Assembly: GCF_020991005.1 (NCBI RefSeq)
Contig: NZ_JAJLLW010000002.1
Coordinates: 486,930 to 550,929 of the forward strand
Source: Halomonas sp. CUBES01
Lineage (GTDB): Bacteria > Pseudomonadota > Gammaproteobacteria > Pseudomonadales > Halomonadaceae
Direction of reading: 5' to 3'
Length of the DNA stretch: 64,000 nt
The position numbers and the translations under genes are program-made. How positions within the stretch are numbered: position 1 is the first letter of the stretch; every line of letters starts with the position of its first letter. A model generated the notes under the pieces. That model was not told where the DNA came from, made no database searches, and saw only the letters and a list, made by a program, of their open reading frames with translations. Below are positions 1 through 12,811 of this stretch, piece after piece.

Positions 1-319
1 ATTGACGTCGATCGCACACCGCATCACAGGTGTCATCCTGTTTATTGGCCTCATTTTCGCTTTCTGGGCACTCGGTAAATCGCTGTCGTCACCGGCAGGC
101 TTTGACGCCGTGAGCAGCGCCCTGGCCAATAACTTCTTCGCCAAGCTTGTGGCGTGGGGGTTGCTTTCGGCCCTGGCGTTCCACTTTGTTGCCGGCATCA
201 AGCACTTGCTGATGGATGCCGACATCGGCGTGACGCTCGAGGGCGGTGTAAAAAAGGCGCAGATCACCGTGGTGGTTAGCGCGATTCTGATTATTCTGGC
301 AGGAGTCTGGGTATGGTAA
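1..319 (+). CDS. sdhC: Succinate dehydrogenase cytochrome b556 subunit SdhC (5' truncated)
   Basis: Membrane anchor subunit of complex II, which with SdhD binds heme b and ubiquinone and holds SdhAB on the inner membrane. The window opens inside the gene: the frame is open from base 2 and the first visible residues (TSIAHRITGV) match the region about 20 residues into SdhC, so the true start lies outside. Three hydrophobic segments remain. The FHFVAGIKHLLMD stretch is the family's conserved heme-ligand region. The stop overlaps the sdhD start by seven bases, indicating translational coupling. Confidence 0.95.
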   Translation, partial: LTSIAHRITGVILFIGLIFAFWALGKSLSSPAGFDAVSSALANNFFAKLVAWGLLSALAFHFVAGIKHLLMDADIGVTLEGGVKKAQITVVVSAILIILAGVWVW

Positions 320-660
320 CCAACATCACAAGTTTTGGCCGTAGTGGCCTTTCCGACTGGCTGATGCAGCGTGTTTCGGCGGTGGTGCTGGCCCTTTACA
401 CCGTATTCATGGTGGCCTACCTGCTGTTTAATCCCGACCTGGATTACTACGCCTGGTCCGCGCTGTTCGATCAGACCTGGATGCGCATCTTTTCTCTGCT
501 GGCCTTTATCTCTGTGGCGGCACACGCCTGGATTGGTCTGTGGACCGTGACGACCGATTACCTAACGTCCACCTACCTGCGCGTGGGTGTCCAGTCTCTC
601 ATCATTCTGGCCATCTTCGTTTACCTGGTGTGGGGCATTCAAATTCTGTGGGGAGCTTGA
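313..660 (+). CDS. sdhD: Succinate dehydrogenase membrane anchor SdhD
   Basis: The second hydrophobic anchor of complex II, 115 residues, the usual size. It has three predicted membrane helices. RSGLSDWLMQRVSA near the N-terminus and the AHAWIGLWTVTTDY stretch carry the conserved quinone-site and heme-ligand positions of the family. An AGGAG lies just upstream within sdhC, and the gene overlaps sdhC by seven bases. Three bases separate it from sdhA. It belongs to the sdhCDAB operon. Confidence 0.95.
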   Translation: MVTNITSFGRSGLSDWLMQRVSAVVLALYTVFMVAYLLFNPDLDYYAWSALFDQTWMRIFSLLAFISVAAHAWIGLWTVTTDYLTSTYLRVGVQSLIILAIFVYLVWGIQILWGA

Positions 661-663
661 TAC

Positions 664-2436
664 ATGTCTAACCTACGTAGCCTGACCTTTGACGCCATTA
701 TCATCGGTGGCGGTGGCTCTGGCCTGCGCGCTGCTCTTGAGCTGGCGAAATCCGGTAAGAAGACAGCCGTATTGTCGAAAGTCTTCCCGACGCGCTCCCA
801 CACCGTATCGGCCCAGGGCGGTATCACCTGTGCTATCGCGTCGGCCGACCCTGAAGACGACTGGCGCTGGCACATGTATGACACCGTCAAGGGCGGCGAT
901 TACATCGCTGACCAGGACGCGTCGGAGTACATGTGTTCAGAGGGCCCCAAAGCGGTCTTCGAGCTCGAGCACATGGGCCTGCCGTTTTCGCGCTTCGACA
1001 ACGGCCGCATCTATCAGCGCCCGTTCGGTGGCCAGTCGAAAAACTTCGGCGAAGGTGGCCAGGCCGCGCGTACCTGCGCCGCAGCCGACCGTACCGGCCA
1101 CGCGCTGTTGCACACGCTGTACCAGAACAACCTCAAGAACAACACGACGTTCCTGAACGAGTGGTACGCGGTGGATCTGGTCAAGAATGCCGAAGGCGAT
1201 GTGGTGGGCTGTATCGCCATGTGCATCGAGACCGGTGAAGTGGTTCACGTCAAATCAAAAGCCACCGTACTGGCCACCGGCGGCGCGGGCCGTATCTATG
1301 CCTCGACCACCAATGCCCTGATCAACACCGGCGACGGTATCGGCATGGCGCTGCGCGCCGGCTTCCCGATGCAGGACATGGAAATGTGGCAGTTCCACCC
1401 GACCGGTATCTACGGTGCGGGCACGCTGGTCACCGAAGGCTGCCGTGGCGAAGGCGGTTACCTGATCAACAAGGACGGTGAGCGCTTCATGGAGCGTTAC
1501 GCGCCGAATGCCAAGGACTTGGCGGGCCGCGACGTAGTGGCACGTTCCATGGTCATGGAAATCCTCGAAGGTCGTGGCTGCGGCGAGAAGGGCGACCACG
1601 TCTTCCTGAAGCTCGACCATCTGGGCGAAGATGTTCTCGGCAAGCGCCTGCCCGGCATCGTCGAGCTGTCCAAGACGTTCGCTCACGTCGACCCGGCCAA
1701 AGACCCGATTCCGGTCGTGCCGACCTGCCATTACATGATGGGCGGTATCCCGACCAATATTCATGGTCAGGCGATCACACAGGATGAAAGCGGCAACGAT
1801 CACATCGTCAACGGCCTGTACGCCTGTGGTGAGGCGGCGTGCGTGTCGGTTCACGGCGCCAACCGCCTGGGCGGCAATTCGCTGCTCGACCTGGTGGTCT
1901 TCGGCCGTGCCGCGGGCATGTTCATCGAAGGCGCGCTGAACGATGGCATTGAGTACCTCGACGCGTCCGAGTCGGACGTCGAGTTCGCCATGAAGCGTAT
2001 CACCCGCTGGAACGATTCCGAGGGCGGCGAAAGCATCCCTGCGCTGAAAGCCGAGCTTCAGGACATCATGCAGACCTCGTTCGGCGTGTTCCGCGAAGAG
2101 AAAAACATGCAGGAAGGCGTCAAGAAGCTGGACGAATTGCGCAGCCGTATTGCGAACGCTCACCTGCCGGACAAGTCCAATGCCTTCAACACCGCGCGTG
2201 TCGAGGCCCTGGAGCTCGATAACCTGATGGAAGTGGCCGAAGCAACGGCGATTGCTGCCCTTGAGCGAAACGAAAGCCGTGGTGCTCACTCGCGCTACGA
2301 CTACCCTGACCGTGACGATGTCAACTGGCTGAAGCACTCGCTCTACTTCCCGGCGACAAAAGAGCTTAAGAAGCGCGACGTCAACTTCAAGCCGAAAACC
2401 GTTGATACCTTCGAGCCCAAGGTTCGTACCTACTAA
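664..2436 (+). CDS. sdhA: Succinate dehydrogenase flavoprotein subunit SdhA
   Basis: The catalytic flavoprotein of complex II, oxidising succinate to fumarate on the cytoplasmic face. It has 590 residues, close to the 588 of E. coli. The N-terminal dinucleotide fold is [13 protein letters not shown]. The histidine of [10 protein letters not shown] (about residue 46) is the covalent FAD attachment position in the family. The HPTG motif and the [15 protein letters not shown] segment carry substrate-binding and catalytic residues. It sits between sdhD and sdhB in the canonical order. Confidence 0.98.
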   Translation: MSNLRSLTFDAIIIGGGGSGLRAALELAKSGKKTAVLSKVFPTRSHTVSAQGGITCAIASADPEDDWRWHMYDTVKGGDYIADQDASEYMCSEGPKAVFELEHMGLPFSRFDNGRIYQRPFGGQSKNFGEGGQAARTCAAADRTGHALLHTLYQNNLKNNTTFLNEWYAVDLVKNAEGDVVGCIAMCIETGEVVHVKSKATVLATGGAGRIYASTTNALINTGDGIGMALRAGFPMQDMEMWQFHPTGIYGAGTLVTEGCRGEGGYLINKDGERFMERYAPNAKDLAGRDVVARSMVMEILEGRGCGEKGDHVFLKLDHLGEDVLGKRLPGIVELSKTFAHVDPAKDPIPVVPTCHYMMGGIPTNIHGQAITQDESGNDHIVNGLYACGEAACVSVHGANRLGGNSLLDLVVFGRAAGMFIEGALNDGIEYLDASESDVEFAMKRITRWNDSEGGESIPALKAELQDIMQTSFGVFREEKNMQEGVKKLDELRSRIANAHLPDKSNAFNTARVEALELDNLMEVAEATAIAALERNESRGAHSRYDYPDRDDVNWLKHSLYFPATKELKKRDVNFKPKTVDTFEPKVRTY

Positions 2437-2460
2437 TCTCTGCAACGAGAGGGAGACACC

Positions 2461-3171
2461 ATGTCCAATCTTCAGGTATCGGTATACCGCTATAACCCGG
2501 AAACCGACTCCGCACCCTACATGCAGGAGTTTCAGGTCGACACCAAGGGGCGCGATGTCATGGTGCTGGACGTTCTTCACATGATGAAAGAACAGGACAG
2601 CGGCCTGGCATTCCGGCGCAGCTGCCGTGAAGGGGTCTGCGGCTCCGACGGCATGAACATGAACGGCAAGAATGGCCTGGCGTGTATCACGCCGCTGTCG
2701 GACGTCGTCAAGGGCAACAAGCTGACGCTGCGTCCGCTCCCCGGCCTGCCGGTCATCCGCGATATGGTCGTCGATATGGGGCTGTTCTATAAGCAGTACG
2801 AGCGTATCCAGCCGTACCTGCAGAACGATACCCCGGCGCCGGCGATCGAACGCCTGCAGTCACCGGAAGAGCGCGACAAGCTCGATGGCCTGTACGAGTG
2901 CATCCTGTGCGCCTGCTGTTCGACTTCGTGCCCGTCGTTCTGGTGGAACCCGGACAAGTTTGTCGGCCCGGCTGGTCTGCTGCAGTCGTACCGCTTCCTC
3001 GCGGATTCCCGTGACACGGCGACCCGCGAGCGCCTAACCGATCTGGAAGACCCGTTCTCCGTGTTCCGCTGCCGCGGCATCATGAACTGCGTGGCGGTGT
3101 GCCCGAAAGGCCTCAACCCGACGCGGGCAATCGGCAAGATTCGCGAAATGTTGCTGGCGGATGCCACCTGA
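2461..3171 (+). CDS. sdhB: Succinate dehydrogenase iron-sulfur subunit SdhB
   Basis: The iron-sulfur subunit passing electrons from FAD to ubiquinone in complex II, 236 residues. The 2Fe-2S ligands sit in SCREGVCGSDGMNMNGKNG (C55, C60, D63, then C75). The 4Fe-4S and 3Fe-4S ligands sit in CILCACCSTSC and CRGIMNCVAVCPKG. A GAGAGGGAG ribosome site precedes the ATG. It is the last recognised gene of the sdh operon. A tiny reading frame with a strong ribosome site begins 14 bases after its stop. Confidence 0.98.
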   Translation: MSNLQVSVYRYNPETDSAPYMQEFQVDTKGRDVMVLDVLHMMKEQDSGLAFRRSCREGVCGSDGMNMNGKNGLACITPLSDVVKGNKLTLRPLPGLPVIRDMVVDMGLFYKQYERIQPYLQNDTPAPAIERLQSPEERDKLDGLYECILCACCSTSCPSFWWNPDKFVGPAGLLQSYRFLADSRDTATRERLTDLEDPFSVFRCRGIMNCVAVCPKGLNPTRAIGKIREMLLADAT

Positions 3172-3184
3172 GCAAGGAGGTTCT

Positions 3185-3232
3185 ATGAAAAAAAAGCGAA
3201 TACCACTTAAGTTGCGCATCAATGCCACTTAA
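3185..3232 (+). CDS. Possible 15-residue peptide downstream of sdhB
   Basis: A full AAGGAGG lies at 3174-3180, overlapping the end of sdhB, four bases before ATG at 3185. The frame encodes a basic 15-residue peptide, MKKKRIPLKLRINAT, then TAA. The spacing is short but workable. No family is recognised. It could be a leader peptide, a translated 3' UTR element or chance; the strong ribosome site is the only real support. Confidence 0.3.
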   Translation: MKKKRIPLKLRINAT

Positions 3233-3264
3233 ATCGTGGCGCTTCGCTTGTTATCATAGTCCCC

Positions 3265-3299
3265 ATCATGCAGTGCGGCGTTGCGCCGCACTGCATGAT
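3265..3299 (+). repeat. Perfect 16-bp inverted repeat (3-nt loop) between sdhB and sucA
   Basis: The left arm at 3265-3280 is exactly complementary to the right arm at 3284-3299, with a TTG loop. There is no following T-run, so alone it is not a classical terminator. It lies 12 bases before a second hairpin that does look like one. It may protect or process the sdh mRNA 3' end, as intercistronic stem-loops do in many sdh-suc regions. Confidence 0.6.
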
Positions 3300-3310
3300 C
3301 AGTCAAGTTT

Positions 3311-3339
3311 AAAAGCCGGTGCCGTGAGTACCGGCTTTT
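3311..3339 (+). terminator. Likely terminator after sdhCDAB
   Basis: AAAAGCCGGT at 3311-3320 pairs with ACCGGCTTTT at 3330-3339 around a 9-nt loop, ending in a short T-run. It would separate, at least partly, the sdh transcript from sucA. The rest of the 323-base gap (3172-3494) holds the tiny frame, the perfect hairpin and, from 3340, a GC-rich stretch in which I see no convincing promoter. Confidence 0.6.
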
Positions 3340-3494
3340 GAGCATGAACTGACAAGAAATTGAATTGAAAAGGGTTTCCGGCTACTGGCCGGTGCCGCCG
3401 GCAAATGTCCCGCCCCGCCGGCAGGGCAATACCGATGTCGCCGCGTTGATGCGACGATACCGATACCACCCCATCAGTGCAGGGTGACCGAGAG

Positions 3495-6326
3495 ATGCAA
3501 CAAGGCATAATGGAGTTGATGTGGCGTTCCTCTCACGTTAGTGGTGGCAATGCCCACTACGTGGAAGCGCTTTACGAGCAGTACCTCGCCGATCCTGAGT
3601 CTGTCCCTGACGAGTGGCGCAGCTATTTTGACCAGTTGCCGCGGCCCGAGGGCAGTGCCTCCCACGATGTTCCACTAAGCCCTATTCGTGATCAGTTCTA
3701 TCAGCTGGGCCGTGAAAGTCGCCCTGCTCGGGCCGTAGCCGCTGAAGGCGGCGAGAACAAGAAGCAGGTGAAAGTCCTGCAGCTGATCAACGCTTACCGC
3801 TTTCGTGGCCATCAGAAGGCCAACATCGATCCGCTGGGTCTGCGTAATCCCACCCCCGTCCCCGATCTTGATCTGTCTTTCCATCAGCTGTCCAAGGCTG
3901 ATCTGGACACCGAGTTTCAAACCGGTTCGTTCTTTCTAGGCATCGACAAGGCGCCGCTGCGCGATATCGTCGATGCGCTGGATCGCACCTATTGCCGCTC
4001 GATCGGCTGCGAGATCATGCACATTGTCGATACCGAGGAGAAGCGCTGGCTGCAGCGGCGCTTCGAGTCGGTACGCAGTGCGCCCAAGTTCAGCGATGAC
4101 GTGCGCAAACACGTGCTGGAGCGTCTGACGGCCGCCGAAGGCCTGGAAAACTACCTGGCGTCCAAGTATCCGGGTACCAAGCGCTTCGGTCTGGAAGGCG
4201 GCGAAACCTTTGTACCGATGATGGACGAACTAATCCAGCGGGCGGGCGGATACGGCACGAAAGAAGTCGTAATTGGAATGGCTCACCGCGGGCGCCTCAA
4301 CCTGCTGGTTAACATCCTGGGTAAAAACCCCGCAGATCTGATCGACGAGTTCGACGGCAAGAAAGTCATCGAGCGCGGGTCGGGCGACGTCAAGTATCAC
4401 CAGGGGTTCAGTTCCAACGTCATGTCGCCGGGCGGCGAAGTCCACCTGGCCATGTCGTTCAACCCGTCTCACCTGGAAATCGTTGCCCCGGTCGTCGAGG
4501 GCTCGGTACGCGCCCGTCAGGATCGCCGTAACGACGATGAAGGCAGTAAGGTGTTGCCGATCAACGTCCACGGCGACGCGGCGTTTGCCGGCCAGGGCGT
4601 GGTGATGGAGACCTTCCAGATGTCGCAGACCCGTGCCTACAAGACCGGCGGCACGGTTCATATCGTCATCAACAACCAGGTGGGCTTCACTACCTCGCAC
4701 CCGCTGGATTCGCGTTCCACCGAGTACTGCACAGACATCGCCAAGATGGTGCAGTCGCCGATTTTCCACGTGAACGGCGATGACCCGGACGCGGTGCTGC
4801 ATGCCACGCAGGTGGCCCTGGACTACCGTCAGGAATTCAAGAAAGACGTGGTGATCGACCTGGTGTGCTACCGCCGTCGCGGCCACAACGAAGCCGACGA
4901 GCCCTCCGGCACCCAGCCGATGATGTACTCGAAGATCAAGGATCACCCCTCCGCGCGTTCGCTGTATGCCAAGCGCCTGGTCGACGAAGGTGTGCTTTCC
5001 GAGGAAGCCGCCAAGGCGATGATCGAGACCTACCGCGATGATCTGGTAGCGGGCAACCACGTGGCAAACGCGCTGGTTCAGGAACCCAACAAGTCGCTCT
5101 TCGTCGACTGGACGCCATACCTGGGGCACGAGTGGACCGGCAACGCCGATACCACCTTCGACATGAAGCGACTCCAGCAGCTGGCGGCGCGCATGTGCGA
5201 GATCCCCGACGGAGTCGAAGTGCAGCGCCAAGTGGCGAAGATCTATGAAGACCGGCGCAAGATGCAGGCCGGTGGCATGGGACTCAACTGGGGGTTTGCG
5301 GAAACGTTGGCCTATGCCACGCTGCTCGAGCAGGGGCATCCGGTGCGCATTACCGGCCAGGACGTGGGCCGCGGCACCTTCTCCCACCGTCATGCGGTCG
5401 TGCACAACCAGAAGGACGGGTCGACCTACGTTCCGCTGCAGAACATGTCCGACGGACAGCCGCGCTTCACGATCCACGACTCCTTCCTGTCGGAAGAAGC
5501 CGTGCTGGCGTTCGAGTACGGTTATTCGACCACGGCGCCCAACGATCTGGTGATCTGGGAAGCCCAGTTCGGCGACTTCTTCAACGGTGCGCAGGTGGTG
5601 GTGGATCAGTTCATTTCCTCCGGTGAAACCAAGTGGGGCCGGCTGTGTGGCCTGACCATGCTGCTCCCCCATGGCTATGAAGGTCAGGGGCCCGAGCACT
5701 CCTCGGCCCGCCTTGAGCGCTTCCTGCAGATGAGTGCCGAGCACAACATGCAGGTCTGCGTCCCGACGACACCGGCGCAGATCTATCATCTGCTGCGTCG
5801 TCAGGTGATCCGCCCGCTGCGCAAGCCGCTGGTGGTCATGTCGCCCAAGTCGCTGCTGCGCCACAAGGAAGCGACGTCCAGCCTCGAAGACCTGGCCCAC
5901 GGCAAGTTCCACATGGTGCTGTCGGATCAGGCCGAGCTGACGGCCGAGAACGTCACGCGCGTGGTGCTGTGTGCGGGCAAGGTCTACTACGACCTGGCCA
6001 ACTGGCGCGCCGAAAACGAGCGGTACGACACGGCCATCCTGCGCCTCGAGCAGCTTTATCCCTTCCCCAAGGAAGAGCTTCTCGCCGCCCTTCAGGCATA
6101 TACCCAGCTGGAAGATATCGTCTGGTGCCAGGAAGAGCCGTTGAACCAGGGCGCCTGGTATTCCAGCCAGCACCATATGCGCACCGTGGCCGACATGCTC
6201 AAGGATGGCCTGGGACGTGAGTTGAAATTCGCAGGACGCCCGGCCTCTGCTGCTCCGGCAGCGGGCTACATGTCCGTCCATACTGAACAGCAGCGCCAGC
6301 TGGTGGAAGACGCGTTTAATCTTTAA
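3495..6326 (+). CDS. sucA: 2-oxoglutarate dehydrogenase E1 component SucA
   Basis: The thiamine diphosphate-dependent decarboxylase of the 2-oxoglutarate dehydrogenase complex, forming succinyl-lipoyl E2. From the ATG at 3495 the protein has 943 residues (E. coli 933). A GTG at 3477 is in frame, but the ATG follows a GAGAG and gives the conventional SucA N-terminus (MQQGIMELMWRSSHVSGGN). GMAHRGRLNLLVN and GDAAFAGQGVV are family signatures for the active-site histidine and cofactor region. The following sucB, lpdA, sucC and sucD confirm the assignment. Confidence 0.97.
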   Translation: MQQGIMELMWRSSHVSGGNAHYVEALYEQYLADPESVPDEWRSYFDQLPRPEGSASHDVPLSPIRDQFYQLGRESRPARAVAAEGGENKKQVKVLQLINAYRFRGHQKANIDPLGLRNPTPVPDLDLSFHQLSKADLDTEFQTGSFFLGIDKAPLRDIVDALDRTYCRSIGCEIMHIVDTEEKRWLQRRFESVRSAPKFSDDVRKHVLERLTAAEGLENYLASKYPGTKRFGLEGGETFVPMMDELIQRAGGYGTKEVVIGMAHRGRLNLLVNILGKNPADLIDEFDGKKVIERGSGDVKYHQGFSSNVMSPGGEVHLAMSFNPSHLEIVAPVVEGSVRARQDRRNDDEGSKVLPINVHGDAAFAGQGVVMETFQMSQTRAYKTGGTVHIVINNQVGFTTSHPLDSRSTEYCTDIAKMVQSPIFHVNGDDPDAVLHATQVALDYRQEFKKDVVIDLVCYRRRGHNEADEPSGTQPMMYSKIKDHPSARSLYAKRLVDEGVLSEEAAKAMIETYRDDLVAGNHVANALVQEPNKSLFVDWTPYLGHEWTGNADTTFDMKRLQQLAARMCEIPDGVEVQRQVAKIYEDRRKMQAGGMGLNWGFAETLAYATLLEQGHPVRITGQDVGRGTFSHRHAVVHNQKDGSTYVPLQNMSDGQPRFTIHDSFLSEEAVLAFEYGYSTTAPNDLVIWEAQFGDFFNGAQVVVDQFISSGETKWGRLCGLTMLLPHGYEGQGPEHSSARLERFLQMSAEHNMQVCVPTTPAQIYHLLRRQVIRPLRKPLVVMSPKSLLRHKEATSSLEDLAHGKFHMVLSDQAELTAENVTRVVLCAGKVYYDLANWRAENERYDTAILRLEQLYPFPKEELLAALQAYTQLEDIVWCQEEPLNQGAWYSSQHHMRTVADMLKDGLGRELKFAGRPASAAPAAGYMSVHTEQQRQLVEDAFNL

Positions 6327-6364
6327 GCGCCCACCGGATTTAGAGAACACATAAGGGAAACGAC

Positions 6365-9486
<3,122 letters not shown>

Positions 9487-9647
9487 ATTACGCCGTAACA
9501 AAAAAGCGCCACCCCAGGGTGGCGCAACGCTTTCGGCTATGTCTTTTCGACGCGGTTTGAAAAACAGAGATCGAAAGCACGGGGATGACAGTTCTTTCAA
9601 GGAAACTGATCATCGTTCGAGTCACATGCAACCAATGGCATGAATCG

Positions 9648-10814
9648 ATGAACCTTCACGAGTATCAAGGTAAACAGCTGTTTGCCGATTATGGTCTACC
9701 CGTGTCCAAGAGCTTTGCTGTGGACACTCCCGAAGAAGCTGAAGACGCATGTAAAAAGATCGGCGGCGACATGTGGGTGGTTAAAGCCCAGGTGCACGCA
9801 GGTGGTCGTGGTAAAGCGGGTGGCGTAAAGCTGATTAAAGACCCGGCTGATGCCAAGGCGTTTGCCGAGCAGTGGCTGGGCAAAAACCTGGTGACCTTCC
9901 AGACCGACGAGCACGGCCAGCCAGTTTCCAAGATTCTTATCGAGACCTGCACTGATATCGCCGATGAGCTGTATCTGGGTGCCGTTGTCGATCGTACGAC
10001 CCGCCGCGTGGTCTTCATGGCCTCCACTGAAGGCGGCGTAGAGATCGAGAAAGTCGCCGAAGAAACCCCCGAAAAGATTCTCAGAGCCGAGATCGACCCG
10101 CTGGTTGGCGCACAGCCTTACCAGGCGCGTGAGCTGGCCTTTGCGCTGGGCCTGTCCGGCGACCAGATCAAGCAGTTCACCAAGATCTTCCTGGGGCTGT
10201 CCAAGCTGTTCCACGAGAAAGACCTGGCACTGCTGGAAATCAACCCGCTGGTCATCACCGAGCAGGGTAATCTCCACTGCCTCGACGCCAAACTGGGTCT
10301 CGACAGCAACGCGCTGTACCGTCACCCGGATCTGCAGGCCATGCGCGATCCGTCGCAGGAAGACGAGCGCGAAGCCGAAGCCGCCGCCTGGGAACTCAAC
10401 TATGTCGCACTCGATGGCAACATTGGCTGCATGGTTAACGGCGCGGGCCTGGCCATGGGCACCATGGACATCGTCAACCTGAACGGTGGCAAGCCGGCCA
10501 ACTTCCTGGACGTTGGCGGCGGCGCGACCAAAGAGCGCGTCGCGGAAGCCTTCAAGCTGATCCTGTCTGACGATTCCGTCAAAGCCGTTCTGGTCAACAT
10601 CTTCGGCGGTATTGTACGTTGCGACATGATCGCTGAAGGCATCATCGGTGCCGTTGAGCAGGTGGGTGTCAACGTACCGGTGGTCGTACGTCTGGAAGGT
10701 AACAACGCCGAGCTAGGCACGGAAAAACTCGCGTCTAGCGGTCTGAATATCATCGCGGCTACCAGTCTGACCGACGCGGCTCAGCAGGTCGTAAAAGCGG
10801 CGGAGGGCAAGTAA
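9648..10814 (+). CDS. sucC: Succinyl-CoA synthetase beta subunit SucC
   Basis: The nucleotide- and succinate-binding subunit of succinyl-CoA synthetase. From ATG 9648 it has 388 residues, the E. coli length, starting [12 protein letters not shown]. The open frame extends upstream to 9585, but that extension does not resemble the family. [11 protein letters not shown] marks the ATP-grasp loop. The ribosome site is poor, with only scattered purines upstream. Its TAA overlaps the sucD ATG by one base. The 161-base gap after lpdA contains a hairpin at 9506-9525. Confidence 0.96.
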   Translation: MNLHEYQGKQLFADYGLPVSKSFAVDTPEEAEDACKKIGGDMWVVKAQVHAGGRGKAGGVKLIKDPADAKAFAEQWLGKNLVTFQTDEHGQPVSKILIETCTDIADELYLGAVVDRTTRRVVFMASTEGGVEIEKVAEETPEKILRAEIDPLVGAQPYQARELAFALGLSGDQIKQFTKIFLGLSKLFHEKDLALLEINPLVITEQGNLHCLDAKLGLDSNALYRHPDLQAMRDPSQEDEREAEAAAWELNYVALDGNIGCMVNGAGLAMGTMDIVNLNGGKPANFLDVGGGATKERVAEAFKLILSDDSVKAVLVNIFGGIVRCDMIAEGIIGAVEQVGVNVPVVVRLEGNNAELGTEKLASSGLNIIAATSLTDAAQQVVKAAEGK

Positions 10815-11686
10815 TGAGCATCCTGATCGACAAGAACACCAAGGTCATCTGCCAGGGCTTTACCGGTGGCCAGGGTACGTTCCACTCCGAGCAGGCGATT
10901 GCCTACGGTACCCAGATGGTCGGCGGCGTAACGCCTGGTAAAGGTGGCCAGGAGCACCTGGGGCTGCCCGTTTTCAACACCGTGAAGGAAGCGGTCGAGA
11001 AAACCGGCGCGGAAGCCAGCGTGATCTACGTGCCGGCGCCGTTCTGTAAAGACTCGATCCTTGAAGCCGCCAATGCCGGCATCAAGCTGATCGTGTGCAT
11101 TACCGAAGGTATCGCGACCCTCGACATGCTCGACGCAAAAGTAAAATGCGACGAGCTGGGTGTTCGCCTGATCGGCCCGAACTGCCCCGGTGTCATCACC
11201 CCGGGCGAATGTAAAATCGGCATCATGCCGGGCCACATTCACCAGCCGGGCCGTGTCGGCATCGTATCGCGTTCGGGTACCTTGACCTACGAAGCGGTCA
11301 AGCAGACCACTGATCATGGCTTTGGTCAGTCCAGCTGTGTCGGCATCGGTGGTGACCCGATCCCGGGCTCCAACTTCATCGACATCCTCGAGATGTTCGA
11401 GAAAGACCCGAAAACCGAAGCCATCGTCATGATCGGCGAAATCGGTGGCACGGCGGAAGAAGAAGCGGCGGCTTACATCAAGGCCAACGTTTCCAAGCCT
11501 GTGGTTGCCTACATTGCCGGTGTGACAGCACCTCCCGGCAAGCGTATGGGCCACGCAGGCGCGATCATCTCCGGCGGTAAAGGCACCGCTGACGAGAAGT
11601 TCGCTGCCCTGGAAGGTGCCGGTGTCAAAACCGTGCGCTCTCTGGCAGAGATCGGCGACGCGCTGAAAGAGATGACGGGCTGGTAA
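10814..11686 (+). CDS. sucD: Succinyl-CoA synthetase alpha subunit SucD
   Basis: The CoA-binding subunit that carries the phosphohistidine intermediate, with 290 residues. The active histidine is H247 in [26 protein letters not shown] near the N-terminus is the CoA-binding region. It is coupled to sucC through a TAATG overlap. It ends the TCA-cycle block and is followed within 30 bases by a strong terminator. Confidence 0.97.
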   Translation: MSILIDKNTKVICQGFTGGQGTFHSEQAIAYGTQMVGGVTPGKGGQEHLGLPVFNTVKEAVEKTGAEASVIYVPAPFCKDSILEAANAGIKLIVCITEGIATLDMLDAKVKCDELGVRLIGPNCPGVITPGECKIGIMPGHIHQPGRVGIVSRSGTLTYEAVKQTTDHGFGQSSCVGIGGDPIPGSNFIDILEMFEKDPKTEAIVMIGEIGGTAEEEAAAYIKANVSKPVVAYIAGVTAPPGKRMGHAGAIISGGKGTADEKFAALEGAGVKTVRSLAEIGDALKEMTGW

Positions 11687-11710
11687 GCACTTACTAGACG
11701 CCGTGAACTG

Positions 11711-11738
11711 AAAAAGAGCACCTTCGGGTGCTCTTTTT
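11711..11738 (+). terminator. Rho-independent terminator of the suc operon
   Basis: Twelve perfect base pairs (11711-11722 with 11727-11738) around a TTCG tetraloop, with T-rich 3' arm and tail. The A-rich 5' side makes it potentially bidirectional, which suits the convergent gene ending at 11789. Confidence 0.92.
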
Positions 11739-11788
11739 TATTATCTGAGGGGAATGGCAAGGTGCGTTGGCTGTGCCGTTAACCGGCG

Positions 11789-12811
11789 TCATGACTGGCG
11801 TCGATTGAGCCAGCGTGTGCTGTAAAGGAAAAACAGCGGCGCACCCACCAGCAGGTAAAGGTGGTAACTGACCAGCCGCCAGATAAGCACTGCCGCCACT
11901 ACCTGACCCTGGTTCATCAGCGGCAGTAGCAGGCCGCCAACGCCGACTTCGGCGGCGCCGGCTCCGCCCGGTAGAAAGCTGAACTGGCTAGCCGCCATGG
12001 CCAGCATCTGTGTGAGAAACGTCCACAGCCAGTCGGCGTGCCCGCCGACCCCTAGAACGGCAATATAGAGCAGGCTATAGCGCAGTACCCAGTGCAAGGC
12101 GGTCAGGCCAAGCATCAGCGCAAGTGTCGTGCGCGGGAGTGCCAGGGTCGCCTTCAGCGCATGGCGGCAGCGCAGCAGGCGGCGGATAAGCCAGCGGCGC
12201 CGTAGAGCATTGACGCCGGGAAGGCGAAGGGGGCGACACCGCATCAGCCAGGATAGATAACGCATAGCCAGCAATACGGTAGCCATAAACGCCAGAAGTG
12301 CCAGCAGGGCAGCTTCGATCAATCCTTGGTGGGGCCATTGGCTGTCGCTGAACAGCGTGCTGCCAAGGGCGATGATGAGCATGGATAAAAAGAACAGCAG
12401 GTCGCACCCCTGGTCGATCAGAAACATCGCGGCTCCCTTGGCCGGCGAAAAGCCGCGCTGGGCCAATAGTGCTAGCAGCGTAGCGGGGCCTCCGCTGCCG
12501 CCAGGCGTGGCGCATAGCGCAAACTTGGTGGCCATCTCGATCCCCAGTGCGCCCCCTTGGTTTAGCCGGCCTGCCCGGCCGTTGAGCATGAGCCGAAGCC
12601 GGGCGGCGTTGATATTCCAGCATAGCGCAGCGAGGGCGACCATCAGTGCCAACAGGCCCAACGGAAACGTCGTCAGGTGGGCCAGAGCCGCCTGGCCACC
12701 TGCCAGGGATGTTAGTACCAGCGGCGTCAGAATGGCGCCCAGGAGGAGTACGCCGTGGATCGGCCGCAGGCGTGGCCGCCGCCGAGGACTATCGATAGTG
12801 TGAGCGCGCAT
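11789..12811 (-). CDS. UPF0104/lysylphosphatidylglycerol synthase-type membrane protein
   Basis: Polytopic inner-membrane protein of about 340 residues with eight or more hydrophobic helices. The PGGSGGP and PGGAGAAEVG motifs are typical of the LPG-synthase transmembrane-region (UPF0104/YbhN) family. It lacks the soluble aminoacyl-transferase domain of true MprF. I chose the inner ATG at 12811, preceded by AGGA, over the ATG at 12850, which has no ribosome site and would overlap the upstream gene by 62 bases. It is coupled to a glycosyltransferase gene. The pair may build or translocate a glycolipid, but substrate is unknown. Confidence 0.75.
   Translation of the reverse strand: MRAHTIDSPRRRPRLRPIHGVLLLGAILTPLVLTSLAGGQAALAHLTTFPLGLLALMVALAALCWNINAARLRLMLNGRAGRLNQGGALGIEMATKFALCATPGGSGGPATLLALLAQRGFSPAKGAAMFLIDQGCDLLFFLSMLIIALGSTLFSDSQWPHQGLIEAALLALLAFMATVLLAMRYLSWLMRCRPLRLPGVNALRRRWLIRRLLRCRHALKATLALPRTTLALMLGLTALHWVLRYSLLYIAVLGVGGHADWLWTFLTQMLAMAASQFSFLPGGAGAAEVGVGGLLLPLMNQGQVVAAVLIWRLVSYHLYLLVGAPLFFLYSTRWLNRRQS

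Noticed and set aside
4230..6350. 706-codon open frame on the minus strand
   Set aside because: It is the antisense shadow of sucA; composition is His/Val/Arg-rich without any family motif. The same applies to long antisense frames over lpdA (7987-9600), sdhA (1255-2580) and the MFS/NSS genes (44473-45990).
9506..9525. Hairpin after lpdA as a terminator
   Set aside because: The 8-bp stem is good, but the T-run would be on the minus strand, where no gene precedes it. On the plus strand it is at most an attenuator.
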